A stretch of 64,000 bases of DNA from contig CP092868.1 of NCBI GenBank assembly GCA_030710605.1, positions 28,220,011 to 28,284,010 of the forward strand. Direction: 5' to 3'. The notes under the pieces were generated by a model, which did no database searches, was not told where the DNA came from, and was given only the letters and a program-made list of their open reading frames with translations. The stretch is from Cordylochernes scorpioides. Taxonomy: Eukaryota; Arthropoda; Arachnida; Pseudoscorpiones; Chernetidae. Within the stretch, counting starts at the first letter, position 1, and each line of letters starts with the position of its first letter. A program made the translations under genes and the position numbers. Below are positions 10,100-22,479 of this stretch, in pieces.

Positions 10100-10890
10100 T
10101 TGAATATTGAAACAAAATCTTGTGAATTATGCAACAACCAATATTGAAAGAAAAAGGATTACTATCAAAAGAATTATATATATAATATGAAGATATGCTA
10201 GACATATTTCTAAAAGAAACAATAAACCAGATTAATCTTTTAATATGGATGCCAGAAACTAGTTCCAAGAAAAAGATAAAAAAAAACCCTTTAAGAATGA
10301 TTAAGGAATTAGATTTTCCATAAACAGAAAGAAATTTGTAGCAAGGAATAAAATATCAAAAGAAATGAAAAATAAATAGGAGTGTGTTCATCTAGTAATA
10401 TACAGAAATGGAACCGCTAAAGAAGAAAAATCTAGCATCTATTAATCAAACGTTATTACAATAAAATATAAATCACAGAAATGAATTGAAGATCATTTTA
10501 TAAAGAGATAAATTATACGTTAAAAAGATAATGAAACCAAATACATTAAAATGATTCTAAAAGTAAATAAAGGAAGACAAGTGAAGATCTAATGCAAAGA
10601 TTTACAAGAGAGCCATTATCTAGATATAAAGGAGATTTGTAAGTCGTTATTTTACTTCAATATATTTCAGCAGTCAACAAGATGTTGGTGGGACATGTAC
10701 GGGGAATGGCTGTCCATTGTTTGGTTGACAAATTGGACAATTAAACCTACGGCACAATCTGTCATCAGCCATGGTCGAGTCTGTAATTACAGTAATGTTT
10801 TATGTATTGCTCCCATAGGAGCTGTGATTTACTGAGGAGCTACCCATCCCGTTGTCTTCTCTCCACTCCCTTCTCATTCCTTGGTTTCTC
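10100..10890. other. Intergenic, no gene seen
   Basis: AT-rich up to about 10660, then more balanced sequence leading to the array. No coding or RNA similarity recognised. Confidence 0.4.
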
Positions 10891-10895
10891 TATAG

Positions 10896-13800
10896 GGCGG
10901 TACACCTTTTTCAGTAGGAACATATTTGCATATCCCCTGTGATACTTGTTCGGCGGTAGAACTACTACAATAGGAAGGATACAGAGAAGTTTAGCATGGT
11001 CACTGAGATACTTGTTCAGGGGTACAACTACTACAATAAGAAGGATACAGAGAAGATTAGCATGGTCCCTGTGATACTTGTTCGGCGGTACAACTACTAC
11101 AATAAGAAGGATACAGAGAAGTTTAGCATGGCCCCTGTGATATTTGTTCAGTGGTACAACTAATACAATAGGAAGGATACAGAGAAGATTAGCATGGCCC
11201 CTGTGATACTTGTTCGGCGGTACAACTACTACAATAGGAAGGATACCGAGATGATTAGCAGGGTCCCTGTGATACTTGTTGGGCGTTACAACTACTAAAA
11301 TAGGAAGGATACAGAGAAGATTAGCATGGTCCCTGTGATACTTGTTGGGCGGTAAAACTACTACAATATGAAGGATACAGAGAAGATTAGCATGGCCCCT
11401 ATGATACTTGTTCGGCGGTACAAATACTACAATAGGAAGGATACAGAGAAGGTTATCATGGTCCCTGTGATACCAGTTCGGCGGTACAGCTACTACAATA
11501 GGAAGGATACAGAGAAGATTAGCATGGTCTCTGTGATACTTGTTGGGCGGTACAACTACTACAATAGGAAGGATACAGAGAAGATTAGCATGGTCTCTGT
11601 GATACTTGTTGGTCGGTACAACTACTACAATAGGAAGGATACAGAGAAGATTAGCATGGTCTCTGTGATACTTGTTGGGCGGTACAACTACTACAATAGG
11701 AAGGATACAGAGAAGATTAGCATGGTCTCTGTGATACTTGTTGGGCGGTAAAACTACTACAATAGGAAGGATACATAGAATATTAGCATGGCCCCTGTGT
11801 TACTTGTTCGGCGGTACAAATACTACAATAGGAAGGATACAGAGAAGATTAGCATGGCCCCTATGATACTTGTTCGGCGGTACAAATACTACAATAGGAA
11901 GGATACAGAGAAGGTTATCATGGTCCCTGTGATACCAGTTCGGCGGTACAGCTACTACAATAGGAAGGATACAGAGAATATTAGCATGGTCTCTGTGATA
12001 CCAGTTCGGCGGTACAACTACTACAATAGGAAGGATACAGAGAAGATTAGCATGGTCTCTGTGATACTTGTTGGTCGGTACAACTACTACAATAGGAAGG
12101 ATACAGAGAAGATTAGCATGGTCTCTGTGATACTTGTTGGGCGGTACAACTACTACAATAGGAAGGATACAGAGGAGATTAGCATGGTCTCTGTGATACT
12201 TGTTGGGCGGTACAACTACTACAATAGGAAGGATACATAGAATATTAGCATGGCCCCTGTGTTACTTGTTCGGCGATACAACTACTACAATAGGAAGGAT
12301 ACAGAGAGGATTAGCATGGTCCCTGTGATACTTGTTCGGCGGTACAACTACTACAATAGGAAGGATACAGAGAAGATTAGCATGGCCCCTGTGATACTTG
12401 TTGGGCGGTACAACTACTACAATAGGAAGGATACAGCGAAGATTAGCATGGTCCCTGTGATACTTGATAGGCGGTACAACTACTACAATAGGAAGGATAC
12501 AGCAAAGATTAGCATGGTCCCTGTGATACTTGTTGGGCGGTACAACTACTACAATAGGAAGGATACAGAAAAGATTAGCATGGCCCCTGTGATACTTGTT
12601 GGGCGGTACAACTACTACAATAGGAAGGATACAGCGAAGATTAGCATGGTCCCTGTGATACTTGTTGGGCGGTACAACTACTACAATAGGAAGGATACAG
12701 CGAAGATTAGCATGGTCCCTGTGATACTTGTTGGGCGGTACAACTACTACAATAGGAAGGATACAGCAAAGATTAGCATGGTCCCTGTGATACTTGTTAG
12801 GCGGTACAACTACTACAATAGGAAGGATACAGCGAAGATTAGCATGGCCCCTGTGATACTTGTTGGGCGGTACAACTACTACAATAGGAAGGATACAGAG
12901 AAGATTAGCATGGTCTCTGTGATACTTGTTGGTCGGTACAACTACTACAATAGGAAGGATACAGAGAAGATTAGCATGGTCTCTGTGATACTTGTTGGGC
13001 GGTACAACTACTACAATAGGAAGGATACAGAGAAGATTAGCATGGTCTCTGTGATACTTGTTGGGCGGTAAAACTACTACAATAGGAAGGATACATAGAA
13101 TATTAGCATGGCCCCTGTGTTACTTGTTCGGCGGTACAAATACTACAATAGGAAGGATACAGAGAAGATTAGCATGGCCCCTATGATACTTGTTCGGCGG
13201 TACAAATACTACAATAGGAAGGATACAGAGAAGGTTATCATGGTCCCTGTGATACCAGTTCGGCGGTACAGCTACTACAATAGGAAGGATACAGAGAATA
13301 TTAGCATGGTCTCTGTGATACCAGTTCGGCGGTACAACTACTACAATAGGAAGGATACAGAGAAGATTAGCATGGTCTCTGTGATACTTGTTGGTCGGTA
13401 CAACTACTACAATAGGAAGGATACAGAGAAGATTAGCATGGTCTCTGTGATACTTGTTGGGCGGTACAACTACTACAATAGGAAGGATACAGAGGAGATT
13501 AGCATGGTCTCTGTGATACTTGTTGGGCGGTACAACTACTACAATAGGAAGGATACATAGAATATTAGCATGGCCCCTGTGTTACTTGTTCGGCGATACA
13601 ACTACTACAATAGGAAGGATACAGAGAGGATTAGCATGGTCCCTGTGATACTTGTTCGGCGGTACAACTACTACAATAGGAAGGATACAGAGAAGATTAG
13701 CATGGCCCCTGTGATACTTGTTGGGCGGTACAACTACTACAATAGGAAGGATACAGCGAAGATTAGCATGGTCCCTGTGATACTTGATAGGCGGTACAAC

Positions 13801-15732
13801 TACTACAATAGGAAGGATACAGCAAAGATTAGCATGGTCCCTGTGATACTTGTTGGGCGGTACAACTACTACAATAGGAAGGATACAGAAAAGATTAGCA
13901 TGGCCCCTGTGATACTTGTTGGGCGGTACAACTACTACAATAGGAAGGATACAGCGAAGATTAGCATGGTCCCTGTGATACTTGTTGGGCGGTACAACTA
14001 CTACAATAGGAAGGATACAGCGAAGATTAGCATGGTCCCTGTGATACTTGTTGGGCGGTACAACTACTACAATAGGAAGGATACAGCAAAGATTAGCATG
14101 GTCCCTGTGATACTTGTTAGGCGGTACAACTACTACAATAGGAAGGATACAGCGAAGATTAGCATGGCCCCTGTGATACTTGTTGGGCGGTACAACTACT
14201 ACAATAGGAAGGATACAGCAAAGATTAGCATGGTCCCTGTGATACTTGTTCGGCGGTACAACTACTACAATAGGAAGGATACAGCAAAGATTAGCATGGT
14301 CCCTGTGATACTTGTTAGGCGGTACAACTACTACAATATGAAGGATACAGCAAAGATTAGCATGGTCCCTGTGATACTTGTTGGGCGGTACAACTACTAA
14401 AATAGGAAGGATACAGAGAAGATTAGCATGGCCTCTGTGATACTTGTTGGGCGGTACAACTACTACAATAGGAAGGATACAGCGAAGATTAGCATGGTCC
14501 CTGTGATACTTGTTGGGCGGTACAACTACTACAATAGGAAGGATACAGCAAAGATTAGCATGGTCCCTGTGATACTTGTTAGGCGGTACAACTACTACAA
14601 TAGGAAGGATACAGCAAAGATTAGCATGGTCCCTGTGATACTTGTTGGGCGGTACAACTACTACAATAGGAAGGATACAGCGAAGATTAGCATGGTCCCT
14701 GTGATACTTGTTGGGCGGTACAACTACTACAATAGGAAGGATACAGCAAAGATTAGCATGGTCCCTGTGATACTTGTTAGGCGGTACAACTACTACAATA
14801 GGAAGGATACAGCAAAGATTAGCATGGTCCCTGTGATACTTGTTGGGCGGTACAACTACTACAATAGGAAGGATACAGCGAAGATTAGCATGGTCCCTGT
14901 GATACTTGTTAGGCGGTACAACTACTACAATAGGAAGGATACAGCGAAGATTAGCATGGTCCCTGTGATACTTGTTGGGCGGTACAACTACTACAATAGG
15001 AAGGATACAGCGAAGATTAGCATGGTCCCTGTGATACTTGTTGGGCGGTACAACTACTACAATAGGAAGGATACAGAGAAGATTAGCATGGTCCCTGTGA
15101 TAGTTGTTGGGCGGTACAACTACTACAATAGGAAGGATACAGCAAAGATTAGCATGGCCCCTGTGATACCTGTTGTGCGGTACAACTACTACAATAGGAA
15201 GGATACAGCAAAGATTAGCATGGTCCCTGTGATACTTGTTCGGCGATACAACTACTACAATAGGAAGGATACAGAGAAGATTAGCATAGCCCCTGTGATA
15301 CTTGTTGGGCGGTACAACTACTACAATAGGAAGGATACAGCAAAGATTAGTATGGCCCCTGTGATACTTGTTGGGCGGTATAACTACTACAATAGGAAGG
15401 ATACAGAGAAGATTAGCATGGTCCCTGTGATACTTGTTGGGCGGTACAACTACTACAATAGGAAGGATACAGAGAAGATTAGCATGGTCCCTGTGATACT
15501 TGTTCAGTAGTACAACTACTACAATAGGAAGGATACAGAGAAGATTAGCATGGTCCCTGTGATACTTGTTCAGTAGTACAACTACTACAATAGGAAGGAT
15601 ACAGAGAAGATTAGCATGGCCCCTGTGATACTTGTTCGGCGGTACAACTACTACAATAGAAAGGATACAGAGAAGATTAGCATGGCCCCTGTGATACTTG
15701 TTGGGCGGTACAACTACTATAATAGGAAGGAT
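10896..15732 (+). repeat. Satellite of U6 snRNA-derived 66-bp monomers (~72 copies)
   Basis: Each monomer aligns to U6 snRNA from about nt 2 to nt 67. It reads TACTTG.TTCGGCGGTAC (U6 5' stem-loop, CTTGCTTCGGCAG..AC), then ACTACTACAATAGGAAG (U6 ATATACTAAAATTGGAAC), then GATACAGAGAAGATTAGCAT and GGCCCCTG, identical to U6 in the better copies. This covers the 5'-splice-site-pairing ACAGAGA box and the AGC triad and stops before the intramolecular stem-loop. All units point the same way. The first (10896-10940) is degenerate. Because 66 is divisible by 3, long ORFs appear on both strands (up to 722 codons); they are by-products. Confidence 0.9.
11530..14218 (+). repeat. 1,320-bp higher-order duplication in the U6-like satellite
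   Basis: The sequence from about 11530 to 12898 recurs at a shift of exactly 1,320 bases (20 x 66). I compared it block by block and saw no difference until about 14219. Private variants such as GATACATAGAATATT and GGTAAAACTAC recur at the same offset. This indicates a recent unequal exchange or amplification. Confidence 0.85.
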
Positions 15733-15734
15733 AT

Positions 15735-16200
15735 GATGAGGCGATTTCAAAACGAGCTTTCATTTTTTATATATAAATACTTCAAACAATTAAATTCACA
15801 CAAAGACTTTTAAAATTCGAGTTTTTGGCATCAAATTATTATAAATGCACTCTATCTTTACAAATCCACCAATAAATAATTTTATAAAAAGAGAAAATAT
15901 TCGATTCTTTGTATAACACTCCTTGTCGTTGTTGTAATCAAACCAACAATTTTATTAAAATCTATTTAAAGGAACAAGTTTTACGAATACTTTCTTTTAT
16001 ATAAAATCCATAGAAAAAAAATATTTCAGTAGAGTTTTTTTTTAAAGCCAGATTCTAACAAATAAATTGGTTTCGAGATAATGTGTCACAAAAATGATAG
16101 AAGAATTATCGAGGGAACATTAGATTGAGGGTGAATTGATGCTGAAGGAATGGGGCGTTATGATTAATGATTGAATTCTCCGGAATTATCCATTAGATCC
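15735..16200. other. AT-rich intergenic, nothing recognised
   Basis: Sequence between the U6-like satellite and the GC-rich tandem repeat, with no recognisable gene or repeat. Confidence 0.4.
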
Positions 16201-16289
16201 CCGGGGGTGGGGCAGGAAGTAGAGTGGTGAAGTTAGGTGGGTGGGTGGGGATTTAGCAACCTACCATTTAACTTCGTAAATTCTTCTAC

Positions 16290-17005
16290 GTGGCGGGCGG
16301 GAGAAGCAGCACAAGTAAGGGACTGTCCTGTAGTACGGTGTCGTGAGCCCCGAGCCGCTACGGTAACCATGAACAGGGAACTCTGAAATTTGACTGACAA
16401 ACGGGGCAATGGCACCCCCTTTTCCATGAAAGAAGTCCATGACTTGTCCTGCCCAGAAGTCCTCCTCTACGTGGCAGGCGAAAGAAGCAGCACAAGTAAG
16501 CGAATGTCCTGTAGGGCGAAGTACGGTGTCGTGAGCCCAGAGCCGCACGGTAACCATGAACAGAGAACTCTGAAATGTGGCTGACTAATGGGACAATGGC
16601 ACTCCTCTTTCCATGAAGGAAGTCCATGACTTGTCCTGCCCAGAAGTCCTCCTCTAAGTAGATGGCGGGATAAGCAGCACAAGTAAGCGAATGTCCTGTA
16701 GGGCGAAGTACGGTGTCGTGAGCCCCGAGCCGCTACGGTAACCATGAACAGAGAACTCTGAAATGTGGCTGACTAAACGGACAATAGAACCTCCTCTTTC
16801 CATGAAGGAAGTCCATTAGTGTGGTGGTGGCTTGTACCGTCCAGAAATCCTCCTCTACGTGGCGGAAGGGGAAAGCAGCACAAGTAAGGGACTACCCTGT
16901 AGTACGGTGTCGTGAGCCCCGAACCGCTACAGTAATCGTGAACAGGGAACTCTGAAATATGGCTGACGATCAGGCAATGACATCCCTCTTTCCATGAAGC
17001 AACAA
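16290..17005. repeat. GC-rich tandem repeat, ~186-194 bp, about four copies
   Basis: The anchor AACAG.GAACTCTGAAAT recurs near 16371, 16557, 16746 and 16940. Units include TACGGTGTCGTGAGCCC and GAAGCAGCACAAGTAAG. Base composition differs sharply from the AT-rich surroundings. Overlapping minus-strand ORFs of 64-98 codons repeat the same peptides in shifting frames, which argues against coding. Confidence 0.75.
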
Positions 17006-17239
17006 AATCTGGACAAAACACCACCACCTTCACAAATCTGATTCACAATGATCCCTAAACACAATACTTAATGATATACAACAGGAAATTATATATCTGT
17101 TTGCAAGAAGTTGAAATTCTCTTAACAAATAGTCTTCGTAATCTAATAGAAAATACATTCAAGAACATGGTATTAGCACCCCATCTATATTCAGAAAATA
17201 AAACTATTGAACGCGAATTTTATTTTTTTTTCAAATAAA

Positions 17240-17387
17240 AATACATTTTTAATTATAAAGGTATATATTGTATCAAAATATAATTTATTTTACCAATATT
17301 TCAGTTTTCTGAACGCCAAACTTTTTAAAGATATTATAATATATTAATGTATAATTAAAAAAGCATATATTAGTAAAATAAATGATA
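17240..17387. mobile_element. Foldback family A, cut by an assembly gap
   Basis: Carries AGGTATATATTGTATCAAAA, ACCAATATTTCAGTT and GAACGCCAAAC, then the start of the opposite arm up to the N run. The palindromic structure may be why assembly failed here. Confidence 0.6.
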
Positions 17388-17487
17388 NNNNNNNNNNNNN
17401 NNNNNNNNNNNNNNNNNNNNNNNNNNNNNNNNNNNNNNNNNNNNNNNNNNNNNNNNNNNNNNNNNNNNNNNNNNNNNNNNNNNNNNN
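17388..17487. other. Assembly gap (100 N)
   Basis: Exactly 100 unknown bases, a conventional placeholder, so the true length is unknown. Confidence 0.98.
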
Positions 17488-17554
17488 AGAAAATTATTGA
17501 GTATTGAGAATATACGAGTATCATTATGATATTGTTTGCAGTGTTGTAAACAGA

Positions 17555-17790
17555 ATAATATTAATAAAAATAGTTAAGAATAGAACTAGCTTTAATTGAG
17601 CTTATGGAACACAAAATACATAATTATGTAATAAATACCGGATTTGAGGCGTGAAGAATGAAGAAAACAAAAGACATATTTGCATATCTACATAAAAATT
17701 TGAGCCGGCCAACGGGAAATAACAACAATAGGTTTATATAGGGAAAACCGCGACATCTGGTGGTCGATTTCAGAGAGTAATTTGTTCTAA
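17555..17790 (-). mobile_element. Dispersed family C, copy 1
   Basis: Minus-strand copy of a ~230-bp family with CGACCACCAGATGTCGCGG and GGCCGGCTCAAA. Five other copies are in the window. It has no coding capacity. A TATA-like motif and lack of inverted ends would fit a solo LTR, but this is unproven. Confidence 0.6.
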
Positions 17791-17863
17791 AAGTTATAAC
17801 TTTAAACTAACATAATTTTTATATAACATATATATACCTTTATAATTAAGGTAAACAGTATAG

Positions 17864-18102
17864 TACAGTAGACTCTCCTATAACGCGAGTTTTTACAACG
17901 CGATTTCGTACAACGCGATAAAAAAATTGCGACAAATTTATTTATACAACGCGAATTTTCGTATAACGCGTTATAAAATACTAACAATTTACCCTAACAA
18001 CATTCGCGTTATACAAGTTTTATTTCGTACAACGCGAATTCCTATAACGCGATTTTATACAACACTGAATACATTAATCGCGTTATAGGAGAGTTTACTG
18101 TA
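17864..18102. mobile_element. Pogo-like MITE (TAACGCG type)
   Basis: Bounded by TA with inverted ends CAGTAGACTCTCCTATAACG and CGTTATAGGAGAGTTTACTG. The interior repeats ACAACGCGA motifs. 239 bp, no transposase. The style matches pogo/Tigger-derived MITEs. Confidence 0.75.
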
Positions 18103-18246
18103 CATTTATAATATTCAAAGATAGAGAGAGAGGCTATCTATAAACAAAAAAAAAAGATATAATTCATTGATAATTGCTATAAGCTAAATACAATAAAATA
18201 TTAGGATGTACATTACTAAACCTGATATAGATGAACCATTTAGATA

Positions 18247-18578
18247 CTAAAAAATAAACAAACTAATTAATATTCCGAATAATAAAACAAACAAACTAAC
18301 TAAAATTCCGAATACTAAAACAAACAAACTAACTAAAATTCCGAATACTAAAATAAACAAACTAATTAAAATTCCGAATACTAAAACAAACAAACTAACT
18401 AAAATTTCGAATACTAAAACAAACAAACTAACTAAAATTCCGAATACTAAAACAAACAAACTAACTAAAATTCCGAATACTAAAACAAACAAACTAACTA
18501 AAATTCCGAATACTAAAACAAACAAACTAACTAAAATTCCGAATACTAAAACAAACAAACTAACTAAAATTCCTAATA
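18247..18578. repeat. 30-bp tandem repeat, about 11 copies
   Basis: The unit contains AAACAAACTAACTAAAATTC and CGAATACTAA. The period of 30 creates a spurious minus-strand ORF of repeated FVLVFGILVSL. Confidence 0.9.
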
Positions 18579-18589
18579 TTGAGAAAAAA

Positions 18590-19190
18590 CATCGTGAATA
18601 TAGTTAACCCTAAAAACACAAACACATTAACATTAAAAAAGAATACCAAATTTTACAAATATTTTTATACCTGTCAAAACAGTCATTCCACTTTTAGAAA
18701 AATGTGCATAAATCAAACTTTCGTTCGTAACTTATGATTAAGAAATGTTGTGTTTGTTTGACAGAACATTATTGAATTAAATAAATAACATTTCAGGCGT
18801 AACATAATTACATGGACTATAATTAACTGAGAAAACTGACAAAAAAAAGGTTCAAGAACAAAACTAAAATCTTCCCATCTGAATGTCCATCATTAAATAA
18901 TGATGATGGATCATTATCTTGTTTAGAAAGAAATGAACATCCTCTATTTTTAACTGAATTTGTAGAATAGAGAAAACACTCTTTTTTGACAGCATTTTCT
19001 CTATTGTTTTGAAGATTACATATTAAAACAACAATGATAAAACACAAAGTGCAATGCATTAAGCAAATTTCATTCATATTCGTTTGTTTTAGAAAATAGG
19101 ATGATCCCAAAAGGTTTACGTGCATTATGTTAAAGAAAGATATTTATCTAAAAATATAAGAATCACTGAAAAATAAGATTTAGTTATTTA
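18590..19190. other. Intergenic, no gene recognised
   Basis: A 100-codon minus-strand ORF (18823-19125) has no recognised domain. Nothing else stands out. Confidence 0.35.
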
Positions 19191-19194
19191 TTAT

Positions 19195-21563
19195 GTCAGA
19201 CACAGTCTTTATTAAGACACCAGTCTTATACAGATTCTCCTCTCTCATTGCCGGCTTACAACGATATCCTCACAATGATCAATCACCATCATGTAGTATG
19301 TCCTCTATATGTTACAAACACACAGTCTTTATTAAGACACCAGTCTTATACAGATTCTTCTCTCTCATTGCCAGCTTACAACGATATCCTGACGATGATC
19401 AATCACCATCATGTAGTATGTCCTCTATATGTTACAAACACAAATCCTTTATTAAGACACCAGTCTTATACGGATTCTCCTTTCTCATTGCCGGCTTACA
19501 ACGATATCCTCAGGATGATCAATCACCATCATGTAGTATGTCCTCTATATATTACAAACACACAGTCTTTATTAAGACACCAGTCTTATACATATTCTCC
19601 TCTCTCATTGCCGGCTTACAACGATATCCTCACAATAATCAATCACCATGATGTAGTATGTCCTCTATATGTTACAAACACACAGTCTTTATTAAGACAC
19701 CAGTCTTATACAGATTCTCCTCTCTCATTGCCGGCTTACAACGATATCCTCACAATAATCAATCACCATGATGTAGTATGTCCTCTATATGTTACAAACA
19801 CACAGTCTTTATTAAGACACCAGTCTTATACAGATTTTCCTCTCTCATTGCCGGCTTACAACGATATCCTCACGATGATCAATCACCATCATGTAGTATG
19901 TCCTCTATATGTTACAAACAAAAAGCCTTTATTAAGACACCAGTCTTATACAGATTCTCCTCTCTCATTGCCGGCTTACAACAATATCCTCACGATGATC
20001 AATCACCATCATGTAGTATGTCCTCTATATGTTACAAACACAGTCTTTATTAAGACACCAGTCTTATACAGATTCTCCTCTCTCATTGCCGGCTTACAAC
20101 GATATCCTCACGATGATCAATCACCATCATGTAGTATGTCCTCTATATGTTACAAAAACAGTCTTTATTAAGACACAAGTCTTATACAGATTCTCCTCTC
20201 TCATTGCCAGCTTACAACGATATCCTCACAATGATCAATCACCATCATGTAGTATGTCCTCTATATGTTACAAAAACAGTCTTTATTAAGACACAAGTCT
20301 TATACAGATTCTCCTCTCTCATTGCCGGCTTACAACGATATCCTCACGATGATCAATCACCATCATGTAGTATGTCCTCTATATGTTACAAAAACAGTCT
20401 TTATTAAGACACAAGTCTTATACAGATTCTCCTCTCTCATTGCCAGCTTACAACGATATCCTCACAATGATCAATCACCATCATGTAGTATGTCCTCTAT
20501 ATGTTACAAAAACAGTCTTTATTAAGACACAAGTCTTATACAGATTCTCCTTTCTCATTGCCGGCTTACAACGATATCCTCAGGATGATCAATCACCATC
20601 ATGTAGTATGTCCTCTATATATTACAAACACACAGACTTTATTAAGACACCAGTCTTATACAGATTCTCCTCTCTCATTGCCGGCTTACAACGATATCCT
20701 CACAATGATCAATCACCACAATGTAGTATGTTCTCTATATGTTACATACACAGTCTTTATTAAGACACCAGTCTTATACAGATTCTCCTCTCTCATTGCC
20801 GGCTTACAACGATATCCTCACAATGATCAATCACCATCATGTAGTGTGTCCTCTATATGTTACAAACACAGTCTTTATTAAGACACCAGTCTTATACAGA
20901 TTCTCCTCTCTCATTGCCGGCTTACAACGATATTCTCACAATAATCAATCACCATGATGTAGTATGTCCTCTATATGTTACAAACACACAGTCTTTATTA
21001 AGACACCAATCTTATACAGATTCTTCTCTCTCATTGCCAGCTTACAACGATATCCTCACGATGATCAATCACCATCATGTAGTATGTCCTCTATATGTTA
21101 CAAACACACAGTCTTTATTAAGACACCAGTCTTATACAGATTCTCCTCTCTCATTGCCAGCTTACAACAATATCCTCACGATGATCAATCACCATCATGT
21201 AGTATGTCCTCTATATGTTACAAACACAGTCTTTATTAAGACACCAGTCTTATACAGATTCTCCTCTCTCATTGCCGGCTTACAACGATATCCTCACAAT
21301 GATCAATCACCATCATGTAGTATGTCCTCTATATATGTTACAAACACAGTCTTTATTAAGACACCAGTCTTATACAGATTCTCCTCTCTCATTACCAGCT
21401 TACAACGATATCCTCACGATGATCAATCACCATCATGTAGTATGTCCTCTATATGTTACAAACACATAGTCTTTATTAAGACACCAGTCTTATACAGATT
21501 CTCCTCTCTCATTGCCGGCTTACAACGATATCCTCACAATGATCAATCACCATCATGTAGTGG
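19195..21563 (+). repeat. 118-120-bp satellite, about 20 copies
   Basis: Units run CAGTCTTTATTAAGACACCA, GTCTTATACAGATTCTCC, GCCGGCTTACAACGATATCC, ATCAATCACCATCATGTAG, CCTCTATATGTTACAAA. Copies are 118 or 120 bp depending on a CA indel. Each has the hairpin AAGAC-ACCA-GTCTT, which corresponds in position to a hairpin in dispersed family E. Many overlapping ORFs up to 307 codons result from repetition. Confidence 0.92.
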
Positions 21564-21574
21564 AGGAGAAAACG

Positions 21575-21690
21575 ATGAATTCAAGTTATTTATCCTATAC
21601 TTACTGCCTTGTAAAAGTTATATAGGGACAGAGCAACCATTCGACTTGATATGGCGCTGGTTAAAATACTTTGTTCTGAGGTAAGTTTGG
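21575..21690 (+). repeat. Dispersed family D fragment
   Basis: Contains ACTGCCTTGTAAAAGTT, GACAGAGCAACCATTCGACT and ATATGGCGCTGGTTAAAATA. The same sequence lies inverted at 25575-25650 next to a hammerhead remnant. It directly abuts the satellite. Confidence 0.5.
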
Positions 21691-21884
21691 CTGTCGTTTA
21701 CTTTTGAAAAGAACGTCTCTCTTTCTTCACTAATATACTGGCAGCCAAAGATGTAATGAGATATTTCAGTTTCTATTTTTCTTTGCAGATATGACATACT
21801 GTATTCTCCTCACTGTAGAATTTTGTATGGTTTTCATGAAAAAAAACGAATGGAGTATTTTCTGTAAAAGTCTATATATATATA

Positions 21885-22110
21885 TATATATGTTATAGTA
21901 AAATATTATTTAATTTAGAATTATATTTCATAGATTCAAATACTCTGTTAAATCGACCGCCAGAGGTCACGCTTCCCCTATAAAAAACTTATTGTTGTTG
22001 TTTCCCGATGGCCGGCTCAAATATTTTGTACATTATGTAAATAAGTTTTTCATTTTTTTATTCTTACGCCTTAAGCCAGGCAGTACTTTTATCAAATTAT
22101 GATTTTATAT
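21885..22110 (+). mobile_element. Dispersed family C, copy 2
   Basis: Best-preserved copy: ATTCAAATACTCTGTTAAAT, CGACCGCCAGAGGTCACG, CCCCTATAAA, GATGGCCGGCTCAAA, TTGTACATTATGTAAATAAG and TACGCCTTAAGCCAGG. Confidence 0.65.
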
Positions 22111-22284
22111 ATTCCATAAGATAAATTAAAGCTATTTTTGATAACTAATTTTATTATAATCTTTTCCACGACTGCATACCAAAATAAAACAGAAAATCTC
22201 TTTTTATATAACATATATATATATATATAAGTGAATAGGTTTAATTTAAAAATGAACTATGTTAGCTGAAACCATAACTTTCAG

Positions 22285-22430
22285 ATTAAGAAATTGGCAT
22301 TTTTCTCATGGTCGTAACTGAAAGTTGTTGATGGCTTGCACCTTTTAGTTGCATGATCAGGTGATGCATTTTTCTTAATTTATCTACCTGATAAAAGTAC
22401 AGTTCCACCTTTTTACTATTTACCATACAT
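22285..22430. repeat. Hammerhead family 1-related fragment, no ribozyme
   Basis: Holds both orientations of the family 1 end (AACTGAAAGTTG.TGATGGCTTGC and TTTTTCTTAATTTATC). The core boxes are absent. Confidence 0.4.
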
Positions 22431-22479
22431 TATAGTTGGATTATTATTCAAACACTACAGTAAATTAATATAAAATCAA

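Noticed and set aside
10924..10931. ATTTGCAT octamer just before the U6-like array, suggesting a U6 promoter element
   Set aside because: It falls within a degenerate first monomer, at the place of the AGATTAGCAT region, so it is better explained as a mutated repeat unit.
11000..15700. CRISPR-like array
   Set aside because: No unique spacers; the whole 66-bp unit is repeated and the window is eukaryotic.
13582..15750. 722-codon minus-strand ORF and several plus-strand ORFs of 127-360 codons
   Set aside because: They lie inside the 66-bp (22-codon) U6-like array. A unit divisible by three keeps frames open on both strands; repeats with stop variants break them. No start, domain or codon signal.
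19193..21684. Overlapping ORFs up to 307 codons with repeated LRHQSYTDSPLSLPAYND peptides
   Set aside because: Generated by the 118/120-bp satellite; the same peptides appear in different frames after each 2-bp indel.
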